Of a stretch of 64,000 nt of DNA, positions 19,648 to 27,628 are shown in pieces (the stretch's first letter is position 1; each line of letters begins with the position of its first letter). This DNA comes from Chryseolinea lacunae (GTDB lineage Bacteria > Bacteroidota > Bacteroidia > Cytophagales > Cyclobacteriaceae). Under the pieces are notes generated by a model. It did no database searches, was not told where the DNA came from, and worked only from the letters and a program-made list of their open reading frames with translations. Made by a program: the position numbers and the translations under genes. The stretch spans positions 186,001-250,000 of the forward strand of contig NZ_JAERRB010000010.1 of the NCBI RefSeq assembly GCF_016735595.1, in the 5' to 3' direction.

Positions 19648-20532
19648 ATGGGTTTTCCGGGTATGATTCCTTTTTTTATCATCATTGCGTTCTGTATTGG
19701 ATTTGGCATTTTCTATTCCCGGCAACACCAGAAGAAGGTGGTGACAACGCCCATTCCTGAGGCATGGAAAGCCATTTTGCGTCAGAATGTGACGTTCTAC
19801 ACCAACCTTCCCGCATCCGAAAAGCAACGGTTTGAAAACGATGTGATGCGCTTCCTGGCCAACGTGCGCATTACCGGTATCGAAACCACCCTCGACATCA
19901 CCGACAAATTGCTCGTGGCCAGTAGCGCGGCTATTCCTGTGTTCGGATTTCCCGATTGGGACTATACCTTCCTGGACGAGGTGTTGCTTTATCCTGGCCA
20001 CTTCGATCGCGACTACGACATTGGAAGCAAAAACGAAGCTATCCTGGGCATGGTGGGCAGCGGAACGCTCGAAGGCAAAATGATCCTGTCCCAACCCGCC
20101 CTTCGCGCAGGCTTCGCGAACCGGTCGGATAAACAAAACGTGGGCATCCACGAGTTCGTTCACCTCCTCGACAAGGAGGACGGGAGCGTCGACGGCGTTC
20201 CTACTGTTCTGAACGACAAGGCCTATGCCGGCCCCTGGCTGCAACTGATTCATGCCAGCATGAAAGACATCCTGAAAGGAAAGAGCGACATCAATGTTTA
20301 TGGCGCCACCAACGAACAAGAGTTTCTTGCCGTGGTGGGCGAATACTTTTTTGAACGCCCGCAGTTGCTTCAGAAAAATCACCCTCAGCTTTACACACTT
20401 CTCGCGCAAGCCTTTCACCAGGACACGGCGCGTCTTGCCGGGGCAGCGCCGCCCGTGCGCTCTTCCATTCAGCGGAACGATCCGTGCCCGTGTGGTCTGG
20501 ACAAGAAGTTCAAGCATTGCTGTGGAGCGTAG
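19648..20532 (+). CDS. MtfA-type zinc peptidase with C-terminal SEC-C motif
   Basis: A 294-residue protein with an N-terminal membrane anchor (about residues 5-23), an MtfA-like peptidase domain with HEFVH at 168-172 and downstream ATNEQEFLAVVGEYFFERP for the third zinc ligand region, and a C-terminal SEC-C type zinc motif RNDPCPCGLDKKFKHCCG. In enterobacteria MtfA binds the regulator Mlc and has aminopeptidase activity; here Mlc is not in view, so the substrate is unknown. The SEC-C tail is shared with SecA and suggests docking on a chaperone or ribosomal partner. It is divergent from the ABC-F gene and upstream of an orphan ABC ATPase. Confidence 0.85.
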   Translation: MGFPGMIPFFIIIAFCIGFGIFYSRQHQKKVVTTPIPEAWKAILRQNVTFYTNLPASEKQRFENDVMRFLANVRITGIETTLDITDKLLVASSAAIPVFGFPDWDYTFLDEVLLYPGHFDRDYDIGSKNEAILGMVGSGTLEGKMILSQPALRAGFANRSDKQNVGIHEFVHLLDKEDGSVDGVPTVLNDKAYAGPWLQLIHASMKDILKGKSDINVYGATNEQEFLAVVGEYFFERPQLLQKNHPQLYTLLAQAFHQDTARLAGAAPPVRSSIQRNDPCPCGLDKKFKHCCGA

Positions 20533-20583
20533 TATGAAATTTACGTGGCCAACACCAGGACGTTCAGCACCAACAAACATTGC

Positions 20584-21546
20584 ATGGCATTTCTAGAAGT
20601 ATCCGGAATTTATAAGCAGCGCGACGATGGCCACGTGCTCAGGAACATCAGCTTTTCACTTGGGCAGTTTCAGAAGATAGCGATTGCTGGCGAAACCGGA
20701 TCGGGGAAGAGCACTTTACTGAAAGCCATTGCCGGGTTGAATCAGCCCGACGCCGGAGAGATCTTTTTTGAAGGTGTGCGCGTGTTGGGCGCTGGAGAGA
20801 AACTGGTGGCTGGCCATCCGGCAATCGCTTATCTGTCACAGCATTTTGAATTGCCCAAGTCACTTCGTATCGAACAAGTGTTGCACTACGCCAGCAAGCT
20901 TTCGGACGACGACGCTCAACGCTTGTATGACGTGTGCCAGATCACGCATTTGCTGGGGCGCAAAACCGACCAACTGTCGGGAGGCGAACGTCAGCGGGTT
21001 GCGCTGGCAAAGTTGCTCATAACGTCGCCAAAGTTGTTGCTGATGGACGAACCCTTCTCGAACCTGGATATGGCTCATAAAACCACCCTGAAGGCTGTGG
21101 TGGATGACATCGGGCATAGGTTGGGCATTTCGTGTATGCTGGTGTCGCACGATCCAGATGACACCTTGCCCTGGGCCGATTCCATTATCGTGATACGCGA
21201 TGGAGAAATCGTGCAGCAGGGAAGCCCACACGAGGTTTACCATGCACCAATCAACGAATATGTGGCCGCGCTCTTTGGTAAGTATTTCATTCTCACGCCT
21301 TCGCTGGCAAAAGCCTTTGGGCATGCCTCTGACGAAGGCCGTTTTGTGAGACCTGAGGAATTCCAGGTGTCGCGCGAGGGCCGGCTCGGGCAACCCGGTG
21401 TTGTTTCGGCCGTGCACTATTTTGGAAGTCATTATGAGCTGGATGTTGCTGTTGCCGGACAACTCCTCACCGTGCGAGGCAAAGATCCTTTTGCAAAAGG
21501 AGAGAACGTCTTCATTTTATTTACTTCGCAAGACGCAGTTATTTGA
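20584..21546 (+). CDS. Orphan ABC transporter ATPase with TOBE-like tail
   Basis: An ATPase of about 320 residues with Walker A GETGSGKST, signature LSGGERQRVALAKLL, Walker B LLLMDEPFSNLD and switch His in LVSHDPDD. The last 80 residues form a TOBE-like domain, as in PotA/FbpC/MalK-type importers. No permease or binding-protein gene is adjacent. ATG 20584 is used instead of a GTG 13 codons upstream because it gives the usual short N-terminus before the ABC domain. It may serve a permease encoded elsewhere. Confidence 0.82.
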   Translation: MAFLEVSGIYKQRDDGHVLRNISFSLGQFQKIAIAGETGSGKSTLLKAIAGLNQPDAGEIFFEGVRVLGAGEKLVAGHPAIAYLSQHFELPKSLRIEQVLHYASKLSDDDAQRLYDVCQITHLLGRKTDQLSGGERQRVALAKLLITSPKLLLMDEPFSNLDMAHKTTLKAVVDDIGHRLGISCMLVSHDPDDTLPWADSIIVIRDGEIVQQGSPHEVYHAPINEYVAALFGKYFILTPSLAKAFGHASDEGRFVRPEEFQVSREGRLGQPGVVSAVHYFGSHYELDVAVAGQLLTVRGKDPFAKGENVFILFTSQDAVI

Positions 21547-21774
21547 TATTTCGGACGAACCCAACACGGTGTAGGCGGGGTAACTTTTTCCGTTGAGATG
21601 GGTTGAACGGTATTAGATGGGATTACAATCGTTTACGAACACTTTGGCGCTGGCTTGGGATGGAGTCGTCTTCGTTGCCCGGACTGAAATTCTGGAGAAG
21701 GATGGAAAGCCTTACGCCGATCCCCGTTAACCTGCACGCTGCTGTAATTTCGCCCATTCAATTTAACGTGCAGT

Positions 21775-22320
21775 ATGGATCATTCAACCGACCAGGTAAC
21801 AATCGCCGTGGCGTTCATCACGGACATCCTGAAAATCTACAAAGAGAAATCACAAAAAGACTACGAAACCCTGAAGGCCATGACGGCCAACATCAACTTG
21901 CAGATCCCGACACACCAGGTGCCGATGGATATCTACAACAAAATGTGTGACTATATCGAACAGCAATTGGGCCAGGCCAACATGCGTGTGGTGGGCCGGC
22001 AAATTGGCCGCACAGCCTTCGAAGCCATGAAGACCTATAAGATGGTAAGCGACAAATCGACGCCGCTCGAAACCATGAAAGCCCTCGCCACCACGGCCAG
22101 CACCATGATCAAGGACCCGAAAGGAAGAGGCTGGGAGATTCTCGAATCATCGCCCAAGCACATCACCATGCGCAGAACCCAGACCTTCAACAGTTCGCTG
22201 CAATTCGGGTTGCTGGACGAAATCATTCGCAAAACCGGTGTGCTATCACCCAAAGTGGAATATGCGAAATCAGTAAAAGCTGGTGACTCCTTCGACGACT
22301 ACAAGATCTCCTGGATATAG
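21775..22320 (+). CDS. Uncharacterised 181-residue cytoplasmic protein
   Basis: A soluble protein that I cannot assign with confidence. It has a helical N-terminal half, RVVGRQIGRTAFEAMK in the middle, and a C-terminal segment SSLQFGLLDEIIRKTG. The pattern recalls DUF2378/V4R-like domains, where a helical sensor ends in a similar LxGLL-like strand-helix, but this is weak. No signal peptide or membrane segment is seen. A rho-independent terminator follows, so it is probably transcribed alone. Confidence 0.7.
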   Translation: MDHSTDQVTIAVAFITDILKIYKEKSQKDYETLKAMTANINLQIPTHQVPMDIYNKMCDYIEQQLGQANMRVVGRQIGRTAFEAMKTYKMVSDKSTPLETMKALATTASTMIKDPKGRGWEILESSPKHITMRRTQTFNSSLQFGLLDEIIRKTGVLSPKVEYAKSVKAGDSFDDYKISWI

Positions 22321-22349
22321 AATCACGTTAACGGTCATATTGTTTTTTG

Positions 22350-22376
22350 AAAAGGAGGGAAGCCTCCTTTTTTTTG
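22350..22376 (+). terminator. Rho-independent terminator after the 181-residue protein gene
   Basis: A 9-bp perfect stem (22350-22358 with 22363-22371) with loop GAAG runs into a T tract. Confidence 0.85.
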
Positions 22377-22579
22377 TGGCCGAATGTCTGGTCACTCCTA
22401 TGTTATGATAACCACTGACCGTGGAAAATTTACACACCTTCGTCTTGTCACCCGGTAACCTCATTCTCGCAAGACAGCTCATAACGACGCATGGCGGCTC
22501 ATTATGGCCATTGATCGGAAGAAATTAAACTGTGCATGCTTTTTGTCGAGGGCTTGTCGTTAGTTTGCCGAACCCTACT

Positions 22580-24877
22580 ATGAAGCAATCATTTTTTGAA
22601 CTGTTGGAGCGCCTGAAGGTGGCCCTGGGCCGTGTTGTTAATTCTTCATTCCGGCATCAGCGAGCCATACGCATCGCCCTGCTCGCGGTGGCGGGTTTGC
22701 TGGCATTGATATTTCTGTTTGTCGGGCTGGTTTGGATTGGACTGTTTGGCCATGTTCCCAACCGGACCGAGCTCCGAACCATACGACATCAGGTAGCCAC
22801 AGAAGTATATAGCGCCGACAGTGTACTGCTGGGCCGTTACTATTTGCAAGAACGTTCCACCGTTCCGTCGTCGGCCATTTCCGATAATCTCAAGAACGCA
22901 CTCATTGCCACGGAAGACGCCCGTTTCTATCAGCACAGCGGCATCGACACGCGGAGTCTGTTCAGGGTATTCATCAAAGGCATTCTTTTTCAACGCGAGT
23001 CGGCAGGCGGGGGGAGCACGTTGACGCAACAGCTTGCCAAGAATTTGTATCCGCGTCAATCGCATGCTGTTTTCTCGCTCGCGGCTAACAAGGTGAAGGA
23101 GATGATTGTTGCACGTCGCCTGGAGCGCGTGTATTCAAAGGATGAGATCCTTACGCTATACCTGAACACCATTCCTTTTGGCGACAATGTGTATGGCATC
23201 AAAACGGCGGCCGAGCGATTCTATTCCGTGCCCGTCAATAAGCTCACCACAGATCAATCTGCCGTGCTGGTGGGGATGCTGAAGGCCACGCACACTTACA
23301 ATCCCCGGATATTTCCCGAACGTGCCAAGGGCAGACGCGATGTGGTGCTGGAGCAGATGGAGAAATACGGTTATCTCACTGAAGAGGAAAAAACGTCGTT
23401 GCAAAAACGTCCCTTAAAACTTCAGTACCAAAGGCTCACACACAACTCGGGACTTGCTCCCTACTTTCGTTCCTATATCCAGAACGAATTGCTCGCCTGG
23501 TGTCAAAAACATCAGAAGGCCGATGGCACGCCTTACAACTTATATACCGATGGCTTGAAAGTATATACCACCATCGACTCGCGCATGCAACGCTATGCCG
23601 AGCAAGCCATGCAGCTGCACATGAAGATTCTTCAAAAGAAATTTGTAGCGCAGGTAGACAAGCGAAGTGTAAAAAACGCTGCAGCAGCCAAACTTAAGTT
23701 CATGCCACGCTATGTGTCCCAAAAGCGCGAAGGGCTCTCGGAGAAAGAGATCATGGCTGACTGGAAAAAAGGTGGTCTCCGAAAAGTGTTTACATGGGAT
23801 GGCGAAAAAGAAATGGACATGAGCGCTTACGATTCTTTGGTGCATCATCTCCAGTTTTTGCAGGCAGGCATACTCGCAGTCGATCCTCATTCCGGCGCCA
23901 TCAAAGCTTGGGTAGGAGGGATCGATCATGAATTTTTCCAATTCGACCACGTGCGTGAAACCACGAAGCGGCAAGTTGGATCCACCTTCAAGCCGATAGT
24001 GTATGCCTCTGCCGTGGAGCAAGGCGTGAGTCCTTGCGACTATATTTCAGCACGCAAAACGGCCTACACAAACATGGAAGGCTGGACCCCTGAGAATTCG
24101 CACGACGATACCTATGATCAGAAGTATTCTATGGAAGGCGGCCTGGCCGGTTCCGTCAACACGGTGTCGGTGAAGCTGCTCGAGAAGGCGGGCATACCCA
24201 ACGCCATTGCCACCGCCCGCAAGATGGGCATCACCAGCGAACTTCCGGCGGTGCCTTCCATCGCGCTCGGCACACCGTCTATTTCGATGTTGGAAATGGT
24301 CGGCGCCTACAGCGTATTTGCCAACGGAGGCAACCACGTGGAACCTACTTATCTCACGGCGATTGCAGAAGGCAACGGCACTGTGCTGGAGCAATTTGAC
24401 GTGAAGCCCAAACCTACCCGCGCCGTCGCGAAGGAGACGGCCGACATCATGCTGCACATGCTTGAGCGTGTGGTGAACGAAGGCACCGGCGCAAGCCTGC
24501 GCTCGCGCTACGGCCTGCGAAACGACATCGCCGGCAAAACGGGCACAACCCAATCTAACGCCGACGGGTGGTTTATCGGCATCACGCCCAAGCTGGTGAT
24601 TGGCTGCTGGGTAGGAGCAGACGATCCGGCCATTCACTTCCGCAGTACCTCACTGGGCCAGGGGGCTTCCACGGCGCTGCCCATTGTGGGCGGCATGCTC
24701 CAGCAAATGAACAAGGACAACACACTTCGCGCCGTCACCACCGCGCGCTTTGCACCGCTCTCGCCTGAGGTGGCGGGTAAATTGGATTGCAGCATGGCGC
24801 GCTCGGACCGGAACTTCTTTCAGCGTCTCTTCAAGACCAAAAAGAAAACGAAACGCACAACATTCCGTGACCGTTGA
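22580..24877 (+). CDS. Class A penicillin-binding protein (PBP1a-like)
   Basis: A bifunctional peptidoglycan synthase of 765 residues. It has a transmembrane anchor (about 35-60), a GT51 glycosyltransferase domain with ATEDARFYQHSGID and GGSTLTQQLAKNLY (catalytic Glu in the first motif), and a transpeptidase domain with the SxxK serine in GSTFKP, SVN in GSVNTVS and KTG in GKTGTTQSNADGWF. The C-terminus is basic. It polymerises lipid II and cross-links stem peptides in the periplasm. ATG 22580 is chosen over a GTG 16 codons upstream. It is transcribed alone. Confidence 0.94.
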   Translation: MKQSFFELLERLKVALGRVVNSSFRHQRAIRIALLAVAGLLALIFLFVGLVWIGLFGHVPNRTELRTIRHQVATEVYSADSVLLGRYYLQERSTVPSSAISDNLKNALIATEDARFYQHSGIDTRSLFRVFIKGILFQRESAGGGSTLTQQLAKNLYPRQSHAVFSLAANKVKEMIVARRLERVYSKDEILTLYLNTIPFGDNVYGIKTAAERFYSVPVNKLTTDQSAVLVGMLKATHTYNPRIFPERAKGRRDVVLEQMEKYGYLTEEEKTSLQKRPLKLQYQRLTHNSGLAPYFRSYIQNELLAWCQKHQKADGTPYNLYTDGLKVYTTIDSRMQRYAEQAMQLHMKILQKKFVAQVDKRSVKNAAAAKLKFMPRYVSQKREGLSEKEIMADWKKGGLRKVFTWDGEKEMDMSAYDSLVHHLQFLQAGILAVDPHSGAIKAWVGGIDHEFFQFDHVRETTKRQVGSTFKPIVYASAVEQGVSPCDYISARKTAYTNMEGWTPENSHDDTYDQKYSMEGGLAGSVNTVSVKLLEKAGIPNAIATARKMGITSELPAVPSIALGTPSISMLEMVGAYSVFANGGNHVEPTYLTAIAEGNGTVLEQFDVKPKPTRAVAKETADIMLHMLERVVNEGTGASLRSRYGLRNDIAGKTGTTQSNADGWFIGITPKLVIGCWVGADDPAIHFRSTSLGQGASTALPIVGGMLQQMNKDNTLRAVTTARFAPLSPEVAGKLDCSMARSDRNFFQRLFKTKKKTKRTTFRDR

Positions 24878-25045
24878 CGTCAGTCGGCTTTGGCCACTCC
24901 CATCGCTGTTTACTAATTGCCCCAGGTGCGCGTAAAATCCACACTGTCCTTTTAAAGAAAAGCGGCTTCGATGCTTCTGAGCACATTTCGTTTTCTGCAC
25001 GATTTTTAATCTGCTTTTCCTGAAACACTATGTTCAACCTTAAAC

Positions 25046-25054
25046 AAAGGAGGG
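25046..25054 (+). promoter_or_regulatory. Strong Shine-Dalgarno site of the PRC-barrel gene
   Basis: AAAGGAGGG lies just before ATG 25058, unusually strong for this window, and supports that start and high expression. Confidence 0.7.
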
Positions 25055-25057
25055 ATT

Positions 25058-25480
25058 ATGAATGTGCACGGAAAAGATTATGAAGTAGACAATGTGACGG
25101 GGAGAAATCATGAGGGGCCGATGGCCAATCTTCCGGTTCGACGCCTCACGGCCACCTCTATCATTGGTGACCCGGTGCAGAATGAAGAGGGCGAAAGCCT
25201 GGGCACGATCGATAACCTGATGATCAACGTTGTGAGCGGCGGCATTGACTATGCTGTGCTCGAATTCGGTTCGTTTCTGGGGTTGGGCGGCAAACTGTTC
25301 GCCATCCCGTTCACCAAACTTTATCTCGACGCTGATCGGGAGTGTTTTGTGCTGGACCGCGACCGCGACAGTTTCAAATCCATGCCGGGTTTTGACAAGA
25401 GCCATTGGCCGGCCACCAACGATCATTCCTATTATAACGACGTCAATTCATATTGGGGCGACACGATAGCGCCTGTCTAA
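25058..25480 (+). CDS. PRC-barrel domain protein
   Basis: A 140-residue soluble protein. Residues about 28-100 form a PRC-barrel (LTATSIIGDPVQNEEGESLG, IDNLMINVVSGGIDYAVLEF, KLFAIPFTKL). Such stand-alone PRC-barrel proteins occur widely in stress-induced contexts; no catalytic function is known. The C-terminal tail is Tyr/Asn/Asp rich. The strong ribosome site fits an abundant small protein. Confidence 0.88.
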   Translation: MNVHGKDYEVDNVTGRNHEGPMANLPVRRLTATSIIGDPVQNEEGESLGTIDNLMINVVSGGIDYAVLEFGSFLGLGGKLFAIPFTKLYLDADRECFVLDRDRDSFKSMPGFDKSHWPATNDHSYYNDVNSYWGDTIAPV

Positions 25481-25625
25481 CAAAGAAAACGCCATTGCGC
25501 TGTGGGGCGGTCCATGCATCTTCCGGGATAGGTTAAGGTTGGAAGACGCAGGATAGCCCCCTCGCTGGCGCTCCGAACTTACACCTGCCAGGGTCAATTG
25601 ATTGCTAAAAACTGCTCAAAGCTTT

Positions 25626-25658
25626 ACGATATATCGTTGATTATCCACGATATATCGT
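25626..25658. repeat. Tandem pair of ACGATATATCGT palindromes
   Basis: The perfect 12-bp palindrome ACGATATATCGT occurs at 25626-25637 and again at 25647-25658, with 21 bp (about two helical turns) from start to start. This spacing puts both copies on one face of the DNA, as in cooperative operators. No regulator gene is adjacent and the bound factor is unknown. Confidence 0.6.
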
Positions 25659-25668
25659 CATTCATCCA

Positions 25669-25839
25669 CTACGGCTTTTCTCGGAATCGCTGTTTCCAGG
25701 TCAGAAATGTCTGCTTGTCTCCAAAGCATAGTCCACCATCATTCCATTGAAGGTATCCATGGATTTGTCTTTGGGCTTCTTTGTTCTGCCATAACCATGC
25801 GTTCGTAGTGTTCAGGACTTGGGTGTAGGGTGCCTTTAC
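25669..25839 (-). pseudogene. Possible remnant of a small gene (open frame without start)
   Basis: On the minus strand a 56-codon open frame without an ATG/GTG/TTG start at its 5' end ends at TAG. Its translation is protein-like, including ATAW-like helix text and WNDGGLCFGDKQTFLTWKQR. An in-frame TGA precedes it, and an ATG just upstream after GGAGG is in a different frame and stops after 35 codons. This pattern fits a frameshifted small gene, but no family was recognised and chance cannot be excluded. Confidence 0.3.
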
Positions 25840-25840
25840 T

Positions 25841-25888
25841 CATCCTCCGTTTATCCTCCGTATTTAAACGGAGGATAAACGGAGGATG
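25841..25888. repeat. Perfect 21-bp inverted repeat built from a tandem 11-bp unit
   Basis: Positions 25841-25861 pair perfectly with 25868-25888 around a 6-nt loop (ATTTAA). Each arm is itself a tandem of ATCCTCCGT units with 11-bp period. There is no T tract on either side, so it is not a standard terminator. Confidence 0.8.
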
Positions 25889-26005
25889 GTTAGAGCTAAT
25901 ACCTTGCCACGAACAACAGGTCCACTGGCGGTTTGCCTCTCAATATTTCTACATTTCAACCGCTTCTTTTTTATCTTCGCATTCACCATTTTGACTTCAT
26001 AAGGC

Positions 26006-26668
26006 ATGAGTGCAACAACCCCCGAAACGATAACCATTCCCGTATCCGACAGCATTGGCGCGGTGTCGGGACTGCTTATTTTGCCTGAACATCCTAAGGC
26101 CCTGATGGTGCTGGCACATGGAGCAGGAGCAGGAATGGAGCACGCGTTCATGGAAAAGCTTGCCTGGCAATTGGCCGGAGTGGGCATCGGCACGCTGCGC
26201 TACAACTTCCCGTTTACCGAAAACAAGAAGAAGCGGCCCGACGTGGCGGCTGTAGCAGAAAAAACCGTAGGGGCTGCGTTGGCAAAAGCGCGTGAGCTGT
26301 TTCCGAAGCTTCCCTTGTTTGCAGCAGGCAAGTCGTTTGGAGGAAGAATGTCGTCGCGGTTTCTATCAGGAAAGTCAGACACGGGCATCCGCGGCATAGT
26401 CTTCTATGGCTTTCCCCTTCATCCGGCAGGAGCTCCCGCAACGGATCGGGCAGAGCACCTCGGACAGGTTGCCGTTCCCATACTGTTTCTTCAGGGCACA
26501 AGAGATGCCCTGGCAGATCTGACGCTGATCACCCAGGTATGCGGAAAGCTTCCGTTGGCCACACTGGTGACTTTCGAGGGAGCCGATCATTCATTCAAAA
26601 AAGGGAAAAAGGAGTTTATCGAAGAGTTGGTACCGGCAACCGCTGACTGGCTAAAGGAGAAACTGTAG
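26006..26668 (+). CDS. Alpha/beta hydrolase of the KANL3/Tex30 type
   Basis: A 220-residue cytoplasmic hydrolase. It has the oxyanion-type strand ALMVLAHGAGAGMEH, the nucleophile elbow GKSFGG (Ser110), the acid Asp in LQGTRDALAD and the base His in EGADHSFK. This arrangement matches small KANL3/Tex30-like or dienelactone-hydrolase-like enzymes. The natural ester or thioester substrate is unknown. ATG 26006 lies 27 bp after a near-consensus TATCTTCG -7 box. Confidence 0.85.
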   Translation: MSATTPETITIPVSDSIGAVSGLLILPEHPKALMVLAHGAGAGMEHAFMEKLAWQLAGVGIGTLRYNFPFTENKKKRPDVAAVAEKTVGAALAKARELFPKLPLFAAGKSFGGRMSSRFLSGKSDTGIRGIVFYGFPLHPAGAPATDRAEHLGQVAVPILFLQGTRDALADLTLITQVCGKLPLATLVTFEGADHSFKKGKKEFIEELVPATADWLKEKL

Positions 26669-26729
26669 GAATCGATTGCTGTTCAACAAACTAACATCAC
26701 AACGGAAGGGCGTCGCCCCATCGGCATTT

Positions 26730-27014
26730 TTAAATGCTGCTCTTATAGGGCAGGCGCGGCTTTGAAACATTGTGCTTCGACTCCACAAATTCTTCGATGC
26801 TGTTGTAGAAGCGCAGGCGGTGTTTGAAGATTGTTTTGCTTCCAATGGCCTTTTTGAAATCGCGGAGACAATGTTTGTCTTCGATCCAATAGAGTGTGAG
26901 GCCACGTTCGTTTGAGAAGCCAGGCATGAACGTGAAGCTGGAGTGCTCCAGGTTGTGCCGTACGTCGTTTTCGAAATTAGCCTTGCCTCTTAAATACACG
27001 GTTGTCCATTCCAT
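26730..27014 (-). CDS. Small uncharacterised protein (94 residues)
   Basis: From ATG 27014 the protein begins MEWTTVYLRGKANFENDV and continues with a short aromatic/basic domain (LTLYWIEDKHCLRDFKKAIG). An open frame continues 44 codons upstream to a non-ATG start, but that extension is low in protein character and overlaps the promoter side of the cold-shock gene, so the shorter form is chosen. The fold looks like a small alpha/beta domain. Function unknown. Confidence 0.6.
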   Translation of the reverse strand: MEWTTVYLRGKANFENDVRHNLEHSSFTFMPGFSNERGLTLYWIEDKHCLRDFKKAIGSKTIFKHRLRFYNSIEEFVESKHNVSKPRLPYKSSI

Positions 27015-27333
27015 AGTTATCTTTTGCGTTGTCGCGTTTAACGGATTTAAATTCTGGATTCCCAAGCCTTGCAGCACGGCCTTCGGGCGAATGCTCGCCC
27101 AGGGAAATTTTGTTTGCTTCTTGCTGTTTATCAATAAGTTACGCATACAAATCTACTATCAATACGCGAAGTTGCGGTGATTAGTTTCAGTAATTGCGAA
27201 AGAATTGCACAAATCATTACAGGAAGGAGAAATGCTTCCCAATCCGATAATTTTATTACGTCGTGTTGACGCCGAACTGCGTTACTTAGAAATATTCTAT
27301 TATCTTTGCGTCAAGTTTTTATAATTATTAATA
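27015..27333. other. Divergent intergenic region upstream of the cold-shock gene
   Basis: This 319-bp region separates a minus-strand small gene from the cold-shock gene. It contains a 30-codon open frame (27232-27324) behind AGGAAGGAG and the TATCTTTG box at 27301-27308. No RNA gene was identified. Confidence 0.5.
27301..27308 (+). promoter_or_regulatory. Bacteroidota -7 box (TATCTTTG) of the cold-shock gene
   Basis: TATCTTTG matches TAnnTTTG exactly and lies 25 bp before ATG 27334, giving a short AT-rich leader. No TTTG was found at the usual -33 spacing. Confidence 0.6.
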
Positions 27334-27531
27334 ATGAAAGAAGGAACAGTAAAATTCTTTAATGAATCCAAAGGATTCGGATTTATCAAAGAAACAGCAA
27401 CAGGACAAGAGTATTTTGTACACATCTCAGGACTTCTTGTCGATGCAATTCACGAAAATGATGAAGTCACTTTCGAATTGAAAGAAGGCAAAAAAGGATT
27501 GAATGCGGTTAACGTTCGTTTAGCCAACTAA
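27334..27531 (+). CDS. Cold-shock-domain protein (CspA family)
   Basis: A 65-residue single cold-shock domain. Both RNA-binding motifs are present as KGFGFIK (RNP1) and YFVHISGL (RNP2, with VHIS). The length equals typical bacterial CspA proteins. It binds single-stranded RNA/DNA and melts secondary structure, often in growth as well as cold. It is monocistronic, with a -7 box ahead and a strong terminator 19 bp after the stop. Confidence 0.95.
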   Translation: MKEGTVKFFNESKGFGFIKETATGQEYFVHISGLLVDAIHENDEVTFELKEGKKGLNAVNVRLAN

Positions 27532-27550
27532 TAACACATCATTCTTGCAC

Positions 27551-27590
27551 AAAAGCCACCCCGACAGATCGGGGTGGCTTTTTTGTTTTT
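27551..27590 (+). terminator. Rho-independent terminator of the cold-shock gene
   Basis: A 13-bp perfect stem (27551-27563 with 27570-27582) with a 6-nt loop is embedded in A and T tracts (AAAAGCC...GGCTTTTTT), so it could work in both directions. Confidence 0.93.
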
Positions 27591-27628
27591 ATATTCATCC
27601 CGCACATTTTTAAAACCAGCACCCCGGC

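Larger units (their letters stand above)
25481..26005. other. Gene-poor region with palindromes and a degenerate reading frame
   Basis: This 525-bp gap contains two 12-bp palindromes (25626-25658), a start-less minus-strand open frame (25669-25839) and a 21-bp perfect hairpin (25841-25888). A TATCTTCG box at 25972-25979 may be the promoter of the following hydrolase gene. No intact gene is visible. Confidence 0.55.

Noticed and set aside
20584-21546. Complete ABC import operon at this ATPase
   Set aside because: No permease or binding-protein gene lies on either side; only the ATPase is present.
25626-25658. Repeated palindromes read as the start of a CRISPR array
   Set aside because: Only two 12-bp units with 9-bp gaps and no spacers of CRISPR length; no cas genes in the window.
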